Shown here: piece after piece, positions 1-10,820 of the stretch
Numbering within the stretch: position 1 is the stretch's first letter
How the letters are laid out: each line of letters starts with the position of its first letter
Program-made: the position numbers and the translations under genes
The notes under the pieces: model-generated
The model's input: only the letters and a program-made list of their open reading frames with translations
What the model was told of the DNA's origin: nothing
The model's database searches: none
NCBI RefSeq assembly: GCF_029867415.1
Contig: NC_081183.1
Span: 66,538,336 to 66,602,335 of the forward strand
Reading direction: 5' to 3'
DNA: 64,000 bases
DNA from: Vicia villosa
Taxonomy: Eukaryota; Streptophyta; Magnoliopsida; Fabales; Fabaceae

Positions 1-124
1 GCCCATCCCCGACAAAGGCAAATTTCTGGGTATTCTAGTGTTCAATCATCTTCCACCTTCAGATACCGACTGGCATACAAACCACTCTACATCTTCAGGT
101 TTAAGGCAATTGAACAGGGGCAGC
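1..124 (+). mobile_element. 3' end of the interior of Ogre-like element I, with polypurine tract
   Basis: The last ~35 bases end in a purine-rich tract (GAACAGGGGCAGC, about 112-124) directly followed by TGTCATACCCC, the 5' terminus of an Ogre-type LTR. The same layout is seen at 10806-10820 in front of LTR B, with recognisably related sequence. This makes it the tail of an element whose body lies left of the window. No coding sequence is recognisable in these 124 bases. Confidence 0.7.
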
Positions 125-3100
125 TGTCATACCCCAAAATTTGCCCATACATATTTCCTCATTTCAATACAAATCAGTACATAAAGCTCATAGACTCTCT
201 CTCCCATACAAAGGCTCTGAATTAGGGTTTGGTTCATTCAAAGGAAAATCGCTGAATCAATGGCTTCAAAGTATCTCATATGTCTCAATACATCTCACAT
301 TATCCCTATGACAAGTATCAAGGCTCATTTCAAAGAATTGGTCACTCAAAAGTTCAGAAAGTCAACAGTCGACTAAGTTAACCTAAAAGTCAACTGTGGC
401 CAAAACAAAGTCAAAACTCCTGATTTTTTGTCAAGATCCTCATATGGAAGTATCATTCACCATTTGATCAAGACATTATAGGTCCTCTTCAAAAGTCAAC
501 AAAAAGACACTTTTTTCAAAAGGACATAAAATGAGCATGGAAAATAATTTTGATATGAGACCAAAGACACTGGTTAGAGGACTCTCTAAGGTTTCCAAAA
601 AGTCCACAAGCTTGAAAAAATATTGAGATATGAGGAAATGGCATGGGGTACAAGTTCACCTATTTTTCAAAGGGTGTACAAGAGGAAAAAGCCTAAAACT
701 CAAAAAATTTCTAAATGGGCTTGCATTCTTTTTGTTCTATCCTTATCACAAGCCCATCCACGAGATAAAAACAAGGATTTTTATTTTTCATAATTTTATT
801 AATTATTTATGATTTTAATCATGATTTAATTACATAAAATATGAAGAATAATGAAAGATTTAATTTTTCTTCAATTTCAATCATCATTAATCACCAAAAT
901 ATTCCAATTTTCATTTAAAATTCGTGCAAGACCAATTGGTGAAGAAAATATTGAGTTTAGGCCAAAATTGGAAACTTTAAGAACAAAATTTTCAATCAAA
1001 TTTTCTTAATGGAAATCAAAGATTCAAATTGATTTTCTCCAAGTTTATAGACCTAATCTCTCCTCCTATAAGTACCAAACATATTCTGAGTGCAAGGGTT
1101 ACGAAATTTTGCAGTGAAAGAACCCTAGACCGGAGTTGGAAAATTGAAGGAATTTTCAAATCCTAATTCCGAAGTACAAGGCAATTCAAGGTCATTCATC
1201 GATTGCAATACATTCCTGGATCTCCAAGGAAGCTGTTACGATCACTAGCAAGGTTCAGAACCGCAAGAACACGAACGTATACCCCTCGGTTGGTCAATTT
1301 CTATTTCCTTTCGATTTGCATAATATACGCATCATTCATAGATTTAAATTGTATAATTGTGTTTGCCTTGATGTGGTGATCGTTTCTGGAGAATTAATTA
1401 CATTTATATGCCATATTGATCGTTATGCCATGTTAGGGTTTCAAAGCTTTGATTTGGGGCTTTCTATTTAAGCTAAAATTAAGTCAAATCGAGACCATAA
1501 TCAGACTCAGGGGCGTTAGACGATCACAACCGTATAGTCGCGAAATATTTTTGTGTGGTTTTTGTTTGTTTCCATCTTCGCAGGTGTAAAAGACGTAGAC
1601 TTTTTACAGCGCTTCAATTAAACGCGTTGTAAAAAGCGCTTCTGCAACTTCCCAAGGAAGGGGATGATGTGTTGTCATCACTTCATTGGCTGGTTTGAAT
1701 TGAAAAAAGGCGCGCGCGGAAGAGAGATGCCTTGGGATCGTGTGCGATTCGCTTCCTGTGCATACCGTGGGCCTCCATTCATCTAGCCATGCAATCTTGC
1801 TCCTTCCCGATCCAACGCATGCCAGCACGCAGGTGTATCATGGAATGCATACGCCAGCCACACAGGATTACCTACGCTAAGTCCCAAATTGTTTTCCTTT
1901 TAATTACATAACATTTTATTTATTTTGTATTTATATATATATATTGATTTTTTATTTTGTTTTTTTTTCCTTTTATTTATAAAAACCATATGTATGTGTT
2001 TTAAAAAAAAAACTTTTTTGTTTCTTTCTTATAATAATAATTATTTTATTTTAATATTTAATATTTATTTTCTTTTTCTTTTATTTTTCTTAATATATTT
2101 ACATTATCTAAATTATTTTCTTATTTTCTTTTAATCATAATTGATAATATTTATTTTTAATAGTATATTTATTCATTTTGAATTATATTTATCATCCATA
2201 TATGCTTTTATTCAAAAAATGCATAAAAATGCTGTTGTGCCTGGTTTTATTTTCATTCTCCGATTTAATTAATTAGGTCGCGAGACCAATAATTAATTAA
2301 ATTATTTTTGTTTTCTTATTTAGTTCGTATCCTAATCAGGGTTTACGGAGATCATGCCATACACTAAAAATATTTCGTTTTTCTGTGCCTTTTCAGGATT
2401 GTCTTTTCAAGTACCTTCCGACTACGCGCCCGATCAAGACTCAAAGTTAAGTACTTAATTTATCTTAAAGTCTATCTTATTTCCTTTTGATTTTAGGGTT
2501 TGCCCTTATATTTTCTGAACTGTGCATACACTCACTCCTTTCTATGCCTTGCCTTTTTGCCTTTTCAGGGTTAGTCTAAAGGCATCCTCCGTCCGCCAAC
2601 CATGTCAGATCAAATTCGAAGCTAAGTGCCCATTTGCTTTATTTATTTTAAATTTCTTTATTCTTTATTTTTAGGGTTAATTCTGTTTGCCTCCGAACTG
2701 ATAATGCACTCACCCTTCTGTTTATTCTTTCTTTTCCAATTTTCAGGGTTTGTCGATTGCCGAAGCCACGAGTATTGGTAACCCTAAACCTTAACCCTGA
2801 TATTTTCTGTCTTTTATTATTACTTATGCCAAACCCTGTTGGGGGATCCGCTGGTTTCAATTCCCCTCTCCTCCGCTGGTTGCAATTTTCCTTCCCCCAT
2901 TATCACTGTTTATATTAAACTGCGTGGTTAGTAATTCTAGGGAGTGTAACTTGTTAACTGAATTAGCATCACTTAAATTTACAAGATAATATAACTGAAC
3001 ATAATCACGTGATTGGTGCACACACGCACACTTTTGGGTAAACCTCTCTGTTGCCTGTTGCTTGTTGCCTTGTTGCCTTGTTTTTTTTGCAGAATAGCCA

Positions 3101-3780
3101 GTCCCTCGAATACGAGGATACCTCAGCCATGTTGCCTCGATTAGGATCATGGTCCCTAATGATGCTGCCTTCGATCCACATGATCTCGACCCTCGGAAGT
3201 TGCCTACGAAAAGGCTGAGGTATCCTCTGGCTGCCTCCGAATAAGGCTGTTCTGGTCTTTCCCTTAGACTACCTGCCTCTCTATGGTATGGGTCAGTCTT
3301 ATGGCGAAGGATATTTCGATGACCCGTTTACCTCCAAACGAAAGGCTTCATGCCCTCTATGGCATGGATAGACCCTTTCACCCTGAAAGGCTAAAAGAAC
3401 TCTTTTTTCAAATTATAAGGTAATTGCCCCTAATTGCCTTGCTCCGGCTAAAATGTCTTTTATCAACTTTTTCTTTTCTAAACACTTTCAAGGCTACGCT
3501 CATTTACAAGCTAAAGTCCTTGTTTATTCATCTTCTATACATTTCTAAACTTTTGTTTTCAAAACGAGCAAAGCAATTAAGAGCCCATGGAAAACCATGG
3601 ATGCAAAGGGTGCCTTACACCTTCCCTTTGCATAATTACCCCCCGAACTCAAAATTTCTTTTAAAGGTTTTTTTCTGTTCTTTTAGCCTTTCTAATTAAT
3701 TTGGATAAAATAAAAGTCGGTGGCGACTCATGCTTAACCGCGACATTTTTCGATTATAAAAGTCAGTTCACCGTATTACA
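125..3780 (+). repeat. LTR A: 3' LTR of Ogre-like element I
   Basis: Starts TGTCATACCCC after a polypurine tract and ends in ...CCGTATTACA, giving TG...CA ends and about 3656 bp. The 3' part (about 1900-3780) aligns with LTR D (to 18787), and both share the same last bases before unrelated flanks, which fixes the boundary. Contents: TATA box at 1067-1074; an AT-rich low-complexity stretch at 1900-2200; GTTGCCT microrepeats near 3050-3085; and a block at 3262-3395 with several self-complementary segments. No gene is visible; open frames here are low-complexity or antisense. The right flank is protease coding sequence of Ogre II, so element I appears to have inserted into that gene. Confidence 0.8.
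1067..1074 (+). promoter_or_regulatory. TATA box of LTR A
   Basis: TATAAGTA in the context CTCCTCCTATAAGTACCAAAC. It lies at the same relative place as the TATA-like sequence of LTR D (15879-15886). It is the probable core promoter of element I and marks the U3/R boundary shortly downstream. Confidence 0.55.
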
Positions 3781-4920
3781 GGCAGTAACTTCTACGCTCC
3801 ATCAAAAGTTAAAGTTTGTAACAAATGGAAAATTGGTAACAATAAGTGGGGAGCAAGCCTTAATGGTGAGTCATTTATCCAATTTCTCTTTCATTGGTGC
3901 TGATGATGTGGAAGGAACTCAGTTCCAAGGTCTCTCTTTAGAAGACAAATCTTCCAAAAAGAAAGCGTCAATCTCTTCTTACAAAGAGGCAGTAAAAGTA
4001 GTGAAAGATGGAACTACCACTGGCTGGGGGCAAGTTGTGATCCCGACCAAGAATGAAACTAGAACAGGACTCGGATGTTCACCAACATTCTCAAACTGCA
4101 CCAAGAAGGATGAAACCCTTCGTCCGATCAAAGAAACGTTTCATAGTGGAGGGTTCCTTAACCCAATTCCTCAAGAGGTTAATGTCCTTATTGAAGAATG
4201 CATCGGAGAAGGTCTCTCCGATACTGAAGAAGAATGGAAATTTTATCTCAATGACTCGGGATACATACCTCAGGAAGAACCATATCCTCCTTCAGAGAAA
4301 ACAAGTACTAAAGAAATTCCGCCTGTTCCTGCAGAGGTCTGGGACACCTTGGGACAACCAAGTGGATAATTTGATTATATGGTGAAATATACGGCACCTG
4401 AAAGTTCAAAGATTGCGATTGAAGATATCCAACCAACTGGATGGGGAGATTCCTTTGAATATAACAGTCAACCAGAAGAGGCTTACCAATGCTCTCAATT
4501 TTCTCAGCAGCCTGAAATTACTGAAGATTTCGGCTTCAACGCATCTACCAAGATTGATAACCCTGAAGATGGTTATTATCACGTAAATGCCATTTTTGAA
4601 GATGAAGGGGAAGATGGCCCCGCATTTGACTTGGAAAGTGTCTCTGACAATGAGTCTCTTCATCCTGAAGATTGGGAATTACATCCTGAAGATCCTGAAG
4701 ATTGTGACTCATCTTATGCTCTTCAAGAAGTAGAAGAAGACCGTTTCAACTCTACAAAGAACAAGGTTGACAAACCAGGACCTTCGAATCCTACTCGACT
4801 AGTGGTCAATGTCAATACTGAAGATAATTCTGAGGGGAAGTTTCCTGAATACATAATACACAGAGGAGTTCGTTGCTACTGGAAAGCTGTCGACGTTCCG
4901 AATGTTGTTCGCCGCTCAAA
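3781..4920 (+). pseudogene. Ogre II protease C-terminal part and linker (exon 1), broken
   Basis: From 3781 the frame encodes the C-terminal part of the Ogre aspartic protease region (AVTSTLHQKLKF..., recognisable for this family). An acidic linker region follows, up to a splice donor at 4921. The protease active-site half is absent, cut away by the insertion of element I. An in-frame TAA at 4367-4369 interrupts the frame, and the same frame reopens immediately. Exon 1 ends two bases into a codon and joins in frame to 5269 after removal of the intron. The open frame seen from 3701 begins in LTR A and is not the true start. Likely non-functional. Confidence 0.75.
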
Positions 4921-5268
4921 GTAATCACCTCGCTGTTATTTTGACCTCCTGCCTAGCCCAAAGCAGAGAGATGTTTTATAGGGCTTTGCTTTTAAATGTT
5001 CCGCCCAAATAACTTTGTGTATAGGGCTTTGTTTTAAAAGTTTCCCTCTTTGTCCCGCCCAAGACAAATGAGTTTGTGTTTAGGGCTTTGTTTCAAAAAT
5101 GAATCATAAATAAAGTGTCCTTTTGAATTCCCTACATTATATGTTTTATTTTTGCTTTTTTCTGGAAATGGTAATCCTAAAAAACCAAAAAAAAAACTTT
5201 TTCAAAAAAATCTGCATACACTCTTGCATTCATAAATTTTCTGAAATAAATATAAATCATATGTGCAG
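4921..5268 (+). other. Ogre intron between protease and reverse transcriptase parts
   Basis: A GT at 4921 and AG at 5267-5268 (TATGTGCAG) bound 348 bases rich in T and A. Unspliced, the upstream frame stops at once. Splicing joins codon phase 2 to phase 2 and continues the frame into the acidic segment that leads to the reverse transcriptase. Ogre elements are known to carry a spliced intron at this place, so the call rests on both family knowledge and frame restoration. The long repeated CCGCCCAA/GGGCTTTGTTT text at 4955-5095 lies inside it. Confidence 0.75.
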
Positions 5269-8200
5269 ATTTACTATTGAAAAACCCATTGAATGCAATA
5301 ACCCTATGCCCTCTCCCAACTTTGAGTTTCCTGTGTTCGAAGCCGAAGAAGAGGAAGAAGAAGAGATCCCGGATGAGATCTCTCGATTACTTAAGCACGA
5401 GGAAAGAGCCATTCTGCCTCACAAAGAGCCTTTAGAAAGAATCAACTTGGGTTCTGAATAAGACAAAAAAGAAGTGACCATTGGATCGCTGCTTGATGCT
5501 GATATCAAGAGTAAGTTGACAGACCTTCTCAAAGAATATGTTGACGTGTTTGCCTGGTCCTACCAAGACATGCCTGGGTTGGATACCAATATTGTTCAGC
5601 ATTACTTGCCATTGAAGCCAGAATGTCCGCCAGTTAAGCAGAAATTGCGAAGGACTCACCCTGATATGGCTAACAAGATCAAAACAGAAGTTCAAAAGCA
5701 ACTCGACGCAGGTTTTCTTGTCACCTCAGAATATCCTCAATGGTTGGCCAACATAGTGCCAGTTCCGAAGAAAGATGGTAAAGTCAGAATGTGTGTTGAC
5801 TACCGTGACTTGAACAAGGCCAGTCCAAAAGATGACTTTCCATTACCACATATTGACATGTTGGTTGATAACACCGCTAAGTTCAACGTCTTTTCTTTCA
5901 TGGACGGGTTCTCCGGTTATAATCAGATCAAGATGGCTCCCGAAGACATGGAGAAGACATCTTTCATTACCCCATGGGGTACCTTTTGCTACAAAGTGAT
6001 GCCGTTTGGATTAAAGAATGCAGGCGCAACTTACCAAAGGGCAATGACTACTCTCTTTCATGACATGATGCATAGAGAAATTAAAGTTTATGTGGACGAC
6101 ATGATAGCCAAGTCCAGCACAGAAGAAGAACATATTGAATACCTTTTGAAGTTGTTTCAACGACTAAGGAAATATCAGCTTCGCTTGAATCCTAACAAAT
6201 GTACTTTTGGGGTTAGATCTGGAAAACTCTTGGGTTTCATTGTCAGCCAAAGAGGTATCGAAGTAGATCCCGACAAAGTCAGAGCTATTCAAGAGATGCC
6301 TGCACCAAAAACTGAAAAGCAAGTAAGAGGATTTCTCGGACGATTGAACTATATCTTCAGATTTATCTCTCAAATGACTGCTACTTGTGGGCCAATTTTC
6401 AAGCTTCTCCGCAAAGATCAAGGGGTTGTATGGACTGAAGATTGCCAGAAAGCGTTCGACAGTATCAAAGAGTACCTGTTAGAACCACCAATATTGATTC
6501 CTCCAGTTGAAGGAAGACCATTAATCATGTACCTTACCGTGTTGGAAGAATCTATGGGTTGTATGCTTGGACAACAAGATGAAACCGGTAAGAAGGAGCA
6601 TGCCATCTATTACCTGAGTAAGAAATTCACAGATTGTGAGTCTCGTTACTTCATGCTCGAAAAAACATGTTGTGCTTTGGCTTGGGCTTCAAAACGTCTC
6701 CGCCAATACATGATCAACAATACTACTTGGTTAATCTCCAAAATGGATCCAATCAAGTATGTCTTTGAAAAGCCTGCATTAACAGGAAGGATTGCCCGAT
6801 GGCAAATGCTGTTATCTGAGTATGACATTGAATACCGTGCTCAAAGAGCGGTCAAAGGAAGCATTCTCGCCGATCACTTGGTGCATCAACCAATTAATGA
6901 ATATCAATCTCTCAAGTTTGACTTTCCTGACGAAGATGTCATGTACTTGAAGATGAAAGATTGTGACGAACCATTACCTGAAGAAGGTCCTGATCCTGGA
7001 TCAAGATGGGGCCTAATTTTTGATGGAGCAGTAAACGCTTTTGGCAATGGAATTGGGGCAATCATCATCACTCCCAAGGGTACTCATATCCCGTTCTCTG
7101 CCAGATTGCTATTTGATTGTACCAACAACATCGCAGAATACGAAGCTTGTATCATGGGTCTCGAAGAAGCCATTGACTTAAGGATCAAGATCCTAGACAT
7201 ATATGGAGATTCAGCTCTCGTGATCAACCAAATCAAAGACAAGTGGGAAACTTACCATCCTGGTTTGATTCCTTACAGAGATTATGCAAGACGTCTGTTG
7301 ACTTTCTTCAACAAGGTTGAATTGCATCATATACCTCGAGATCAGAATCGAATGGCAGACGCCTTGGCTACTCTATCTTCCATGTTCAAAGTCAATCATT
7401 GGAACGATATGCCTACAGTCAGAATTACGCGCCTTGAAAGGCCCGCCTATGTGTTTGCAACTGAAGCAGTCATCGATGATAAACCGTGGTTTCACGACAT
7501 CAAACGCTTCCTTCAAACTCAAGAGTACCCACTTGGGGCATCAAACAAAGATAAGAAAACTCTAAGGAAGCTTTCTGGCAATTTCTTCCTGAACGGAGAT
7601 GTGCTATACAAAAGAAACTTCGACATGGTTTTGCTCAGATGCGTGGACAGACACGAGGCAGACATGTTAATGCATGAAATGCATGAAGGGTCCTTTGGAA
7701 CTCATTCAAATGGGCATGCAATGTCCAAGAAAATGTTAAGAGCTGGATACTATTGGTTGACAATGGAATCTGACTGTTATAAACATGTGAAGAGATGTCA
7801 CAAGTGCCAGATCTACGCAGATAAGATCCATGTGCCATCGACTCTACTCAACGTTCTCTCATCTCCATGGCCTTTTTCCATGTGGGGTATCGACATGATT
7901 GGAATGATTGAACCAAAAGCTTCAAACGGTCATCGTTTCATCTTAGTGGCTATTGATTACTTCATCAAATGGGTCGAAGCAGCATTTTACGCCAACGTTA
8001 CAAGACAAGTGGTTGTAAGGTTTATCAAGAACAACATCATTTGCCGATATGGTGTTCCCAGCAAGATCATTACTCACAATGGTTCAAACTTGAATAACAA
8101 AATGATGAAAGAACTGTGTGAGGAATTCAAGATTGAGCATCATAACTCTTCTCCTTACCGGCCAAAAATGAACGGCACAATTGAAGCTGCCAACAAGAAC

Positions 8201-8734
8201 ATTAAGATGATCGTCCAGAAAATGGTCGTCACTTACAAAGACTGGCACGAAATGCTGCCATTTGCTTTACATGGGTACCGTACTTCAGTGCGTACTTCAA
8301 CAGGGGCAACTCCCTTTTCTCTAGTATACGGCATGGAAGTTGTGCTCCCTGTAGAAGTTGAAATCCCATCAATGAGAGTCCTCATGGAGACTAAGTTATC
8401 AGAGGCTGAATGGTGCCAAAGCAGATACGATCAGTTGAACTTAATCGAAGAAAAACGTATGACTGCTCTATGCCATGGACAGTTATACCAAGCAAGGATG
8501 AAACAAGCCTTCAACAAAAAGGTTCGACCTCGTGAATTTCAAGAAGGCGACATCGTGCTTAAAAAGATCTTGTCTTTTCAACCAGATTCTAGGGGCAAAT
8601 GGTCTTCTAATTACGAAGGCCCGTATGTTGTCAAAAGAACATTTTCTGGCGGCGCCATGACTCTTGCAACCATGGATGGTGATGAACTTCCACATCCTGT
8701 GAATGCTGATGCAGTCAAGAAATACTTTGTCTAA
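5269..8734 (+). pseudogene. Ogre II polyprotein: RT, RNase H, aRNase H, integrase (inactivated)
   Basis: A TAA at 5459-5461 interrupts the frame shortly before the RT; from 5474 it is open for 1086 residues. Residue numbers count from 5474. RT: YVDD at about 206-209. The first RNase H has lost its usual first Asp. The second, archaeal-like RNase H (about 510-640) keeps FDGA, AEYEA, YGDS and ADALA motifs, as known for the Tat lineage. Integrase: HHCC region about 715-785, then first Asp about 807 and Glu about 904, but the middle catalytic Asp is His (CAC at 8075-8077, residue 868; spacing fits DD35E). Reverse transcription domains look intact, but integration should fail. The polyprotein lacks a working start because of upstream breaks. 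Confidence 0.85.
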
Positions 8735-8750
8735 AAAAATACAAAAGAAC

Positions 8751-8915
8751 AGCTCGGTAAGTCGAAAACCCGCAAAGGGCGACTTAGGCAAAAATGAGCG
8801 TCTCGGTGGACTGAAAACCCGAAAGGGCGGTCCAGGAAAAAATTAGAGACAATAAACAGAAAAAAATCATCCTGGTAGATTGAAAACCTGAAAGGGCAAT
8901 CTAGGCAAAAATTAG
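8751..8915 (+). other. Triplet of covarying hairpins in the Ogre II 3' UTR
   Basis: Three units share the layout GG + stem + AAAACCY + GAAA-type loop + GGG + stem' + GG + CAAAAATTAG. Outer arms: 8758-8764 with 8780-8786 (TAAGTCG/CGACTTA); 8807-8813 with 8828-8834 (TGGACTG/CGGTCCA, one G-U pair); 8876-8882 with 8897-8903 (TAGATTG/CAATCTA). All three 7-bp stems differ yet stay paired. The inner CCC (or CCT)/GGG stem closes a GAAA tetraloop in copies 2 and 3 and GCAAA in copy 1. This suggests a structured RNA element just after the stop codon; its function is unknown. Confidence 0.7.
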
Positions 8916-9450
8916 GGATTCATGACAAAGTAACTGCATCAGTTCGTACTTCGTCACCTGAAGAGTCTTTTTCATCAAAGGATCTACAATCAAATCATCG
9001 CCAATCTGAAGCAACAAGCACAGTTGGAACTCAAAGTTGTTAGGGTGAATAGTGGTTATTGCTTTCAATGTAGCCTTTTCCGCATAATTACCATTTCCAA
9101 CTTTTGTAAATACTCCATGGAATCACGCCTTTAGCTGATTACCATCCTATTAAATAAATTTGAGCCTTGTGCCCATTTGTTTGCAATCTTTAATTTCTTT
9201 CAGCTTGCAAAATGACGCTTTAATTGTGTTATTCACTTTTGAAAAAAAAAAGAAAAAATAAGTTTTAAATGAATTTACTTTTCCTTTCTTTTCAAAATAA
9301 AAGCGAAACTTTCCTTTGAGTTGTGAACAACGGAAGGAACATCAGCAGTTGTCTCCGTAAGATGAACAAAAGGATTCTCCCTGAAAATTGTTGAGACAAC
9401 GGTATTCTGGTCCCAGAAAAGAATTCCTGAAGCAATTACCCCTCGAGGTA

Positions 9451-9530
9451 AAGAAGCTCTTCTATCCCCAGTGAAGAAGCTCTTCTATCCCCAGTGAAGA
9501 AGATCTTTCATCTCCAAGTGAAGAAGTCCT
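9451..9530 (+). repeat. Short tandem repeat in the Ogre II 3' UTR
   Basis: About three copies of a ~25-bp unit of the type AAGAAGCTCTTCTATCCCCAG; the third copy is diverged. It is located in the hypervariable 3' UTR. Confidence 0.6.
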
Positions 9531-10307
9531 TCCATAAGAAAAGATGCTTATCTTCCCCAGAGAAGTTTAAAGCACCCAGCATCATTCATCACCTGTGTTA
9601 TCTACACTGTGTTGAAGAACATTTGCCAAATATCTGGTTGAATTGCGACGTTGGTCCGTCTCTAGTATATACTTCTTTGTCTGTCAGTATCGTCAGCATG
9701 CATGTGACAATCATGACATTCATCATTCATACATATTAGCATCATTTATGCATTCTTGCATTTTTCAATGTTTGCTTTAAAATTACTTGTCTAGGATATA
9801 TCTATCCTCAAAAAAAAAAAAAAAAAGAGAAACCAGTACGGGTGTGTCATCTCTCCAAGTAGGTTGTCACCCATAAACAGAAAAGAACATATCCTTTCTC
9901 CAGTTCCCCACTGAGATCATCCCTCGTGGAAGAAGGTTGCTTTAGTTTCTCCTCTCAAAACGAAGGAGAAAATCCCCAGTTGAGTTCATCCCTCATTGGG
10001 TACAAAGTCTTGTTTGACTGTTTCTTTCCAATTCATTCTTGGTTAGAACCTTGTCTTTACCAAAGATTCAAGTTCCGATTCCTCAAACAGAGTCGTGAAA
10101 AATAGAACCATAAGCAATAGCCTCATCATCTGAGCAGCTTATGTCTCTTTCAAAAGATTTTTCCTCTTTAGGAAATCAATCGTGAAGACCATGTGACAAT
10201 CAGGGCCTTATTACTGTTCACAAGGCTAAATAACCAGTAATTTCCCTAGCAAAGTCTCCAGAATCATTTTATCACTCGGCTGATAATTGATCATGTCTTC
10301 AAAACCG

Positions 10308-10535
10308 CTATCACGAGGCTGGTAGTAGGTAACCTTTTGTTCTGGTTATATTATTTAAACATGTCTGTCACCATGCTGATAGTCGGTAATATTAACCGAA
10401 CCTTTGAAATGTATTTACCTTGTCAAGTCTATCACAATGTTGATAGTCGGTAATACAGTTTCATACCTTTCACCTTCGCATTATTAAACAAGTGTATCCC
10501 CATGTTGATAGTCGATGATGTCGATAGGTAAGCTT
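10308..10535 (+). repeat. Four degenerate ~65-bp repeats (TGATAGTCGGTAAT core)
   Basis: The core GCTGATAGTCGGTAAT recurs in four variants at roughly 56-70 bp intervals up to about 10535. The copies are strongly diverged. Part of the 3' UTR of Ogre II. Confidence 0.5.
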
Positions 10536-10805
10536 TTCTTACAAAGCTATCATTCCCCGGTGAAGCATACACTTGCTTTCCCGAAAAGGAAAAAAACGGA
10601 TTCTCTTCCTAAAACGGATTGAGACATCCTTCCCGATCTCTTTTCCCCAGCGGAGTCAGTTCTTGATATCCCCTCGGTAAAGACATCCTTGCATCATTCG
10701 CGATTTTGGTATCTTAGGTCCAAAATTCGCGTCTTCTGATATTTAAGTCTCTTCCACCCTATCAAAACGAAGATTTTTAATCTTCATCTCTCAGGTTGAA
10801 GAAAC

Positions 10806-10820
10806 TTAAATAGGGGCATC
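10806..10820 (+). other. Polypurine tract of Ogre II
   Basis: TTAAATAGGGGCATC lies directly before the TG of LTR B. It is the expected plus-strand primer site. A near copy (AAATAGAGGCATC) precedes LTR E at 19682-19694. Confidence 0.75.

Larger units (their letters stand above)
8735..10805 (+). other. Ogre II 3' UTR
   Basis: About 2 kb without a gene between the integrase stop and the polypurine tract. It holds the hairpin triplet (8751-8915), A-rich tracts near 9241-9260 and 9810-9826, a 25-bp repeat at 9451-9530, and a dispersed repeat at 10308-10535. Tandem and dispersed repeats in this region are a known hallmark of Ogre-type elements, whose hypervariable 3' UTRs can seed satellites. Confidence 0.7.
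3781..10820 (+). mobile_element. Ogre element II, interior (protease to 3' UTR), 5' part cut off by element I
   Basis: The Ty3/gypsy Tat/Ogre order is visible: protease remnant, spliced intron, reverse transcriptase, degenerate RNase H, second archaeal-type RNase H, integrase, long 3' UTR, polypurine tract, 3' LTR. The gag and protease N-terminus are missing because LTR A ends abruptly at 3780. They should lie left of element I's 5' LTR. Five bases after LTR A are GGCAG, the expected target duplication. Two stop codons and a lost integrase residue make this copy defective. Confidence 0.85.

Noticed and set aside
1925..2134. 69-residue open frame
   Set aside because: AT-rich low-complexity stretch of LTR A coding mostly Phe/Leu/Tyr; no gene features.
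3729..3740. TGGCGACTC near 3721, 18736 and 24142 as an Ogre primer binding site right after an LTR
   Set aside because: At first this looked like the PBS, but about 60 bp of sequence continue to a common terminus (ACA), after which each copy has a different flank. So I placed the LTR ends at 3780, 18787 and 24207. If a PBS, the LTRs would be about 60 bp shorter.
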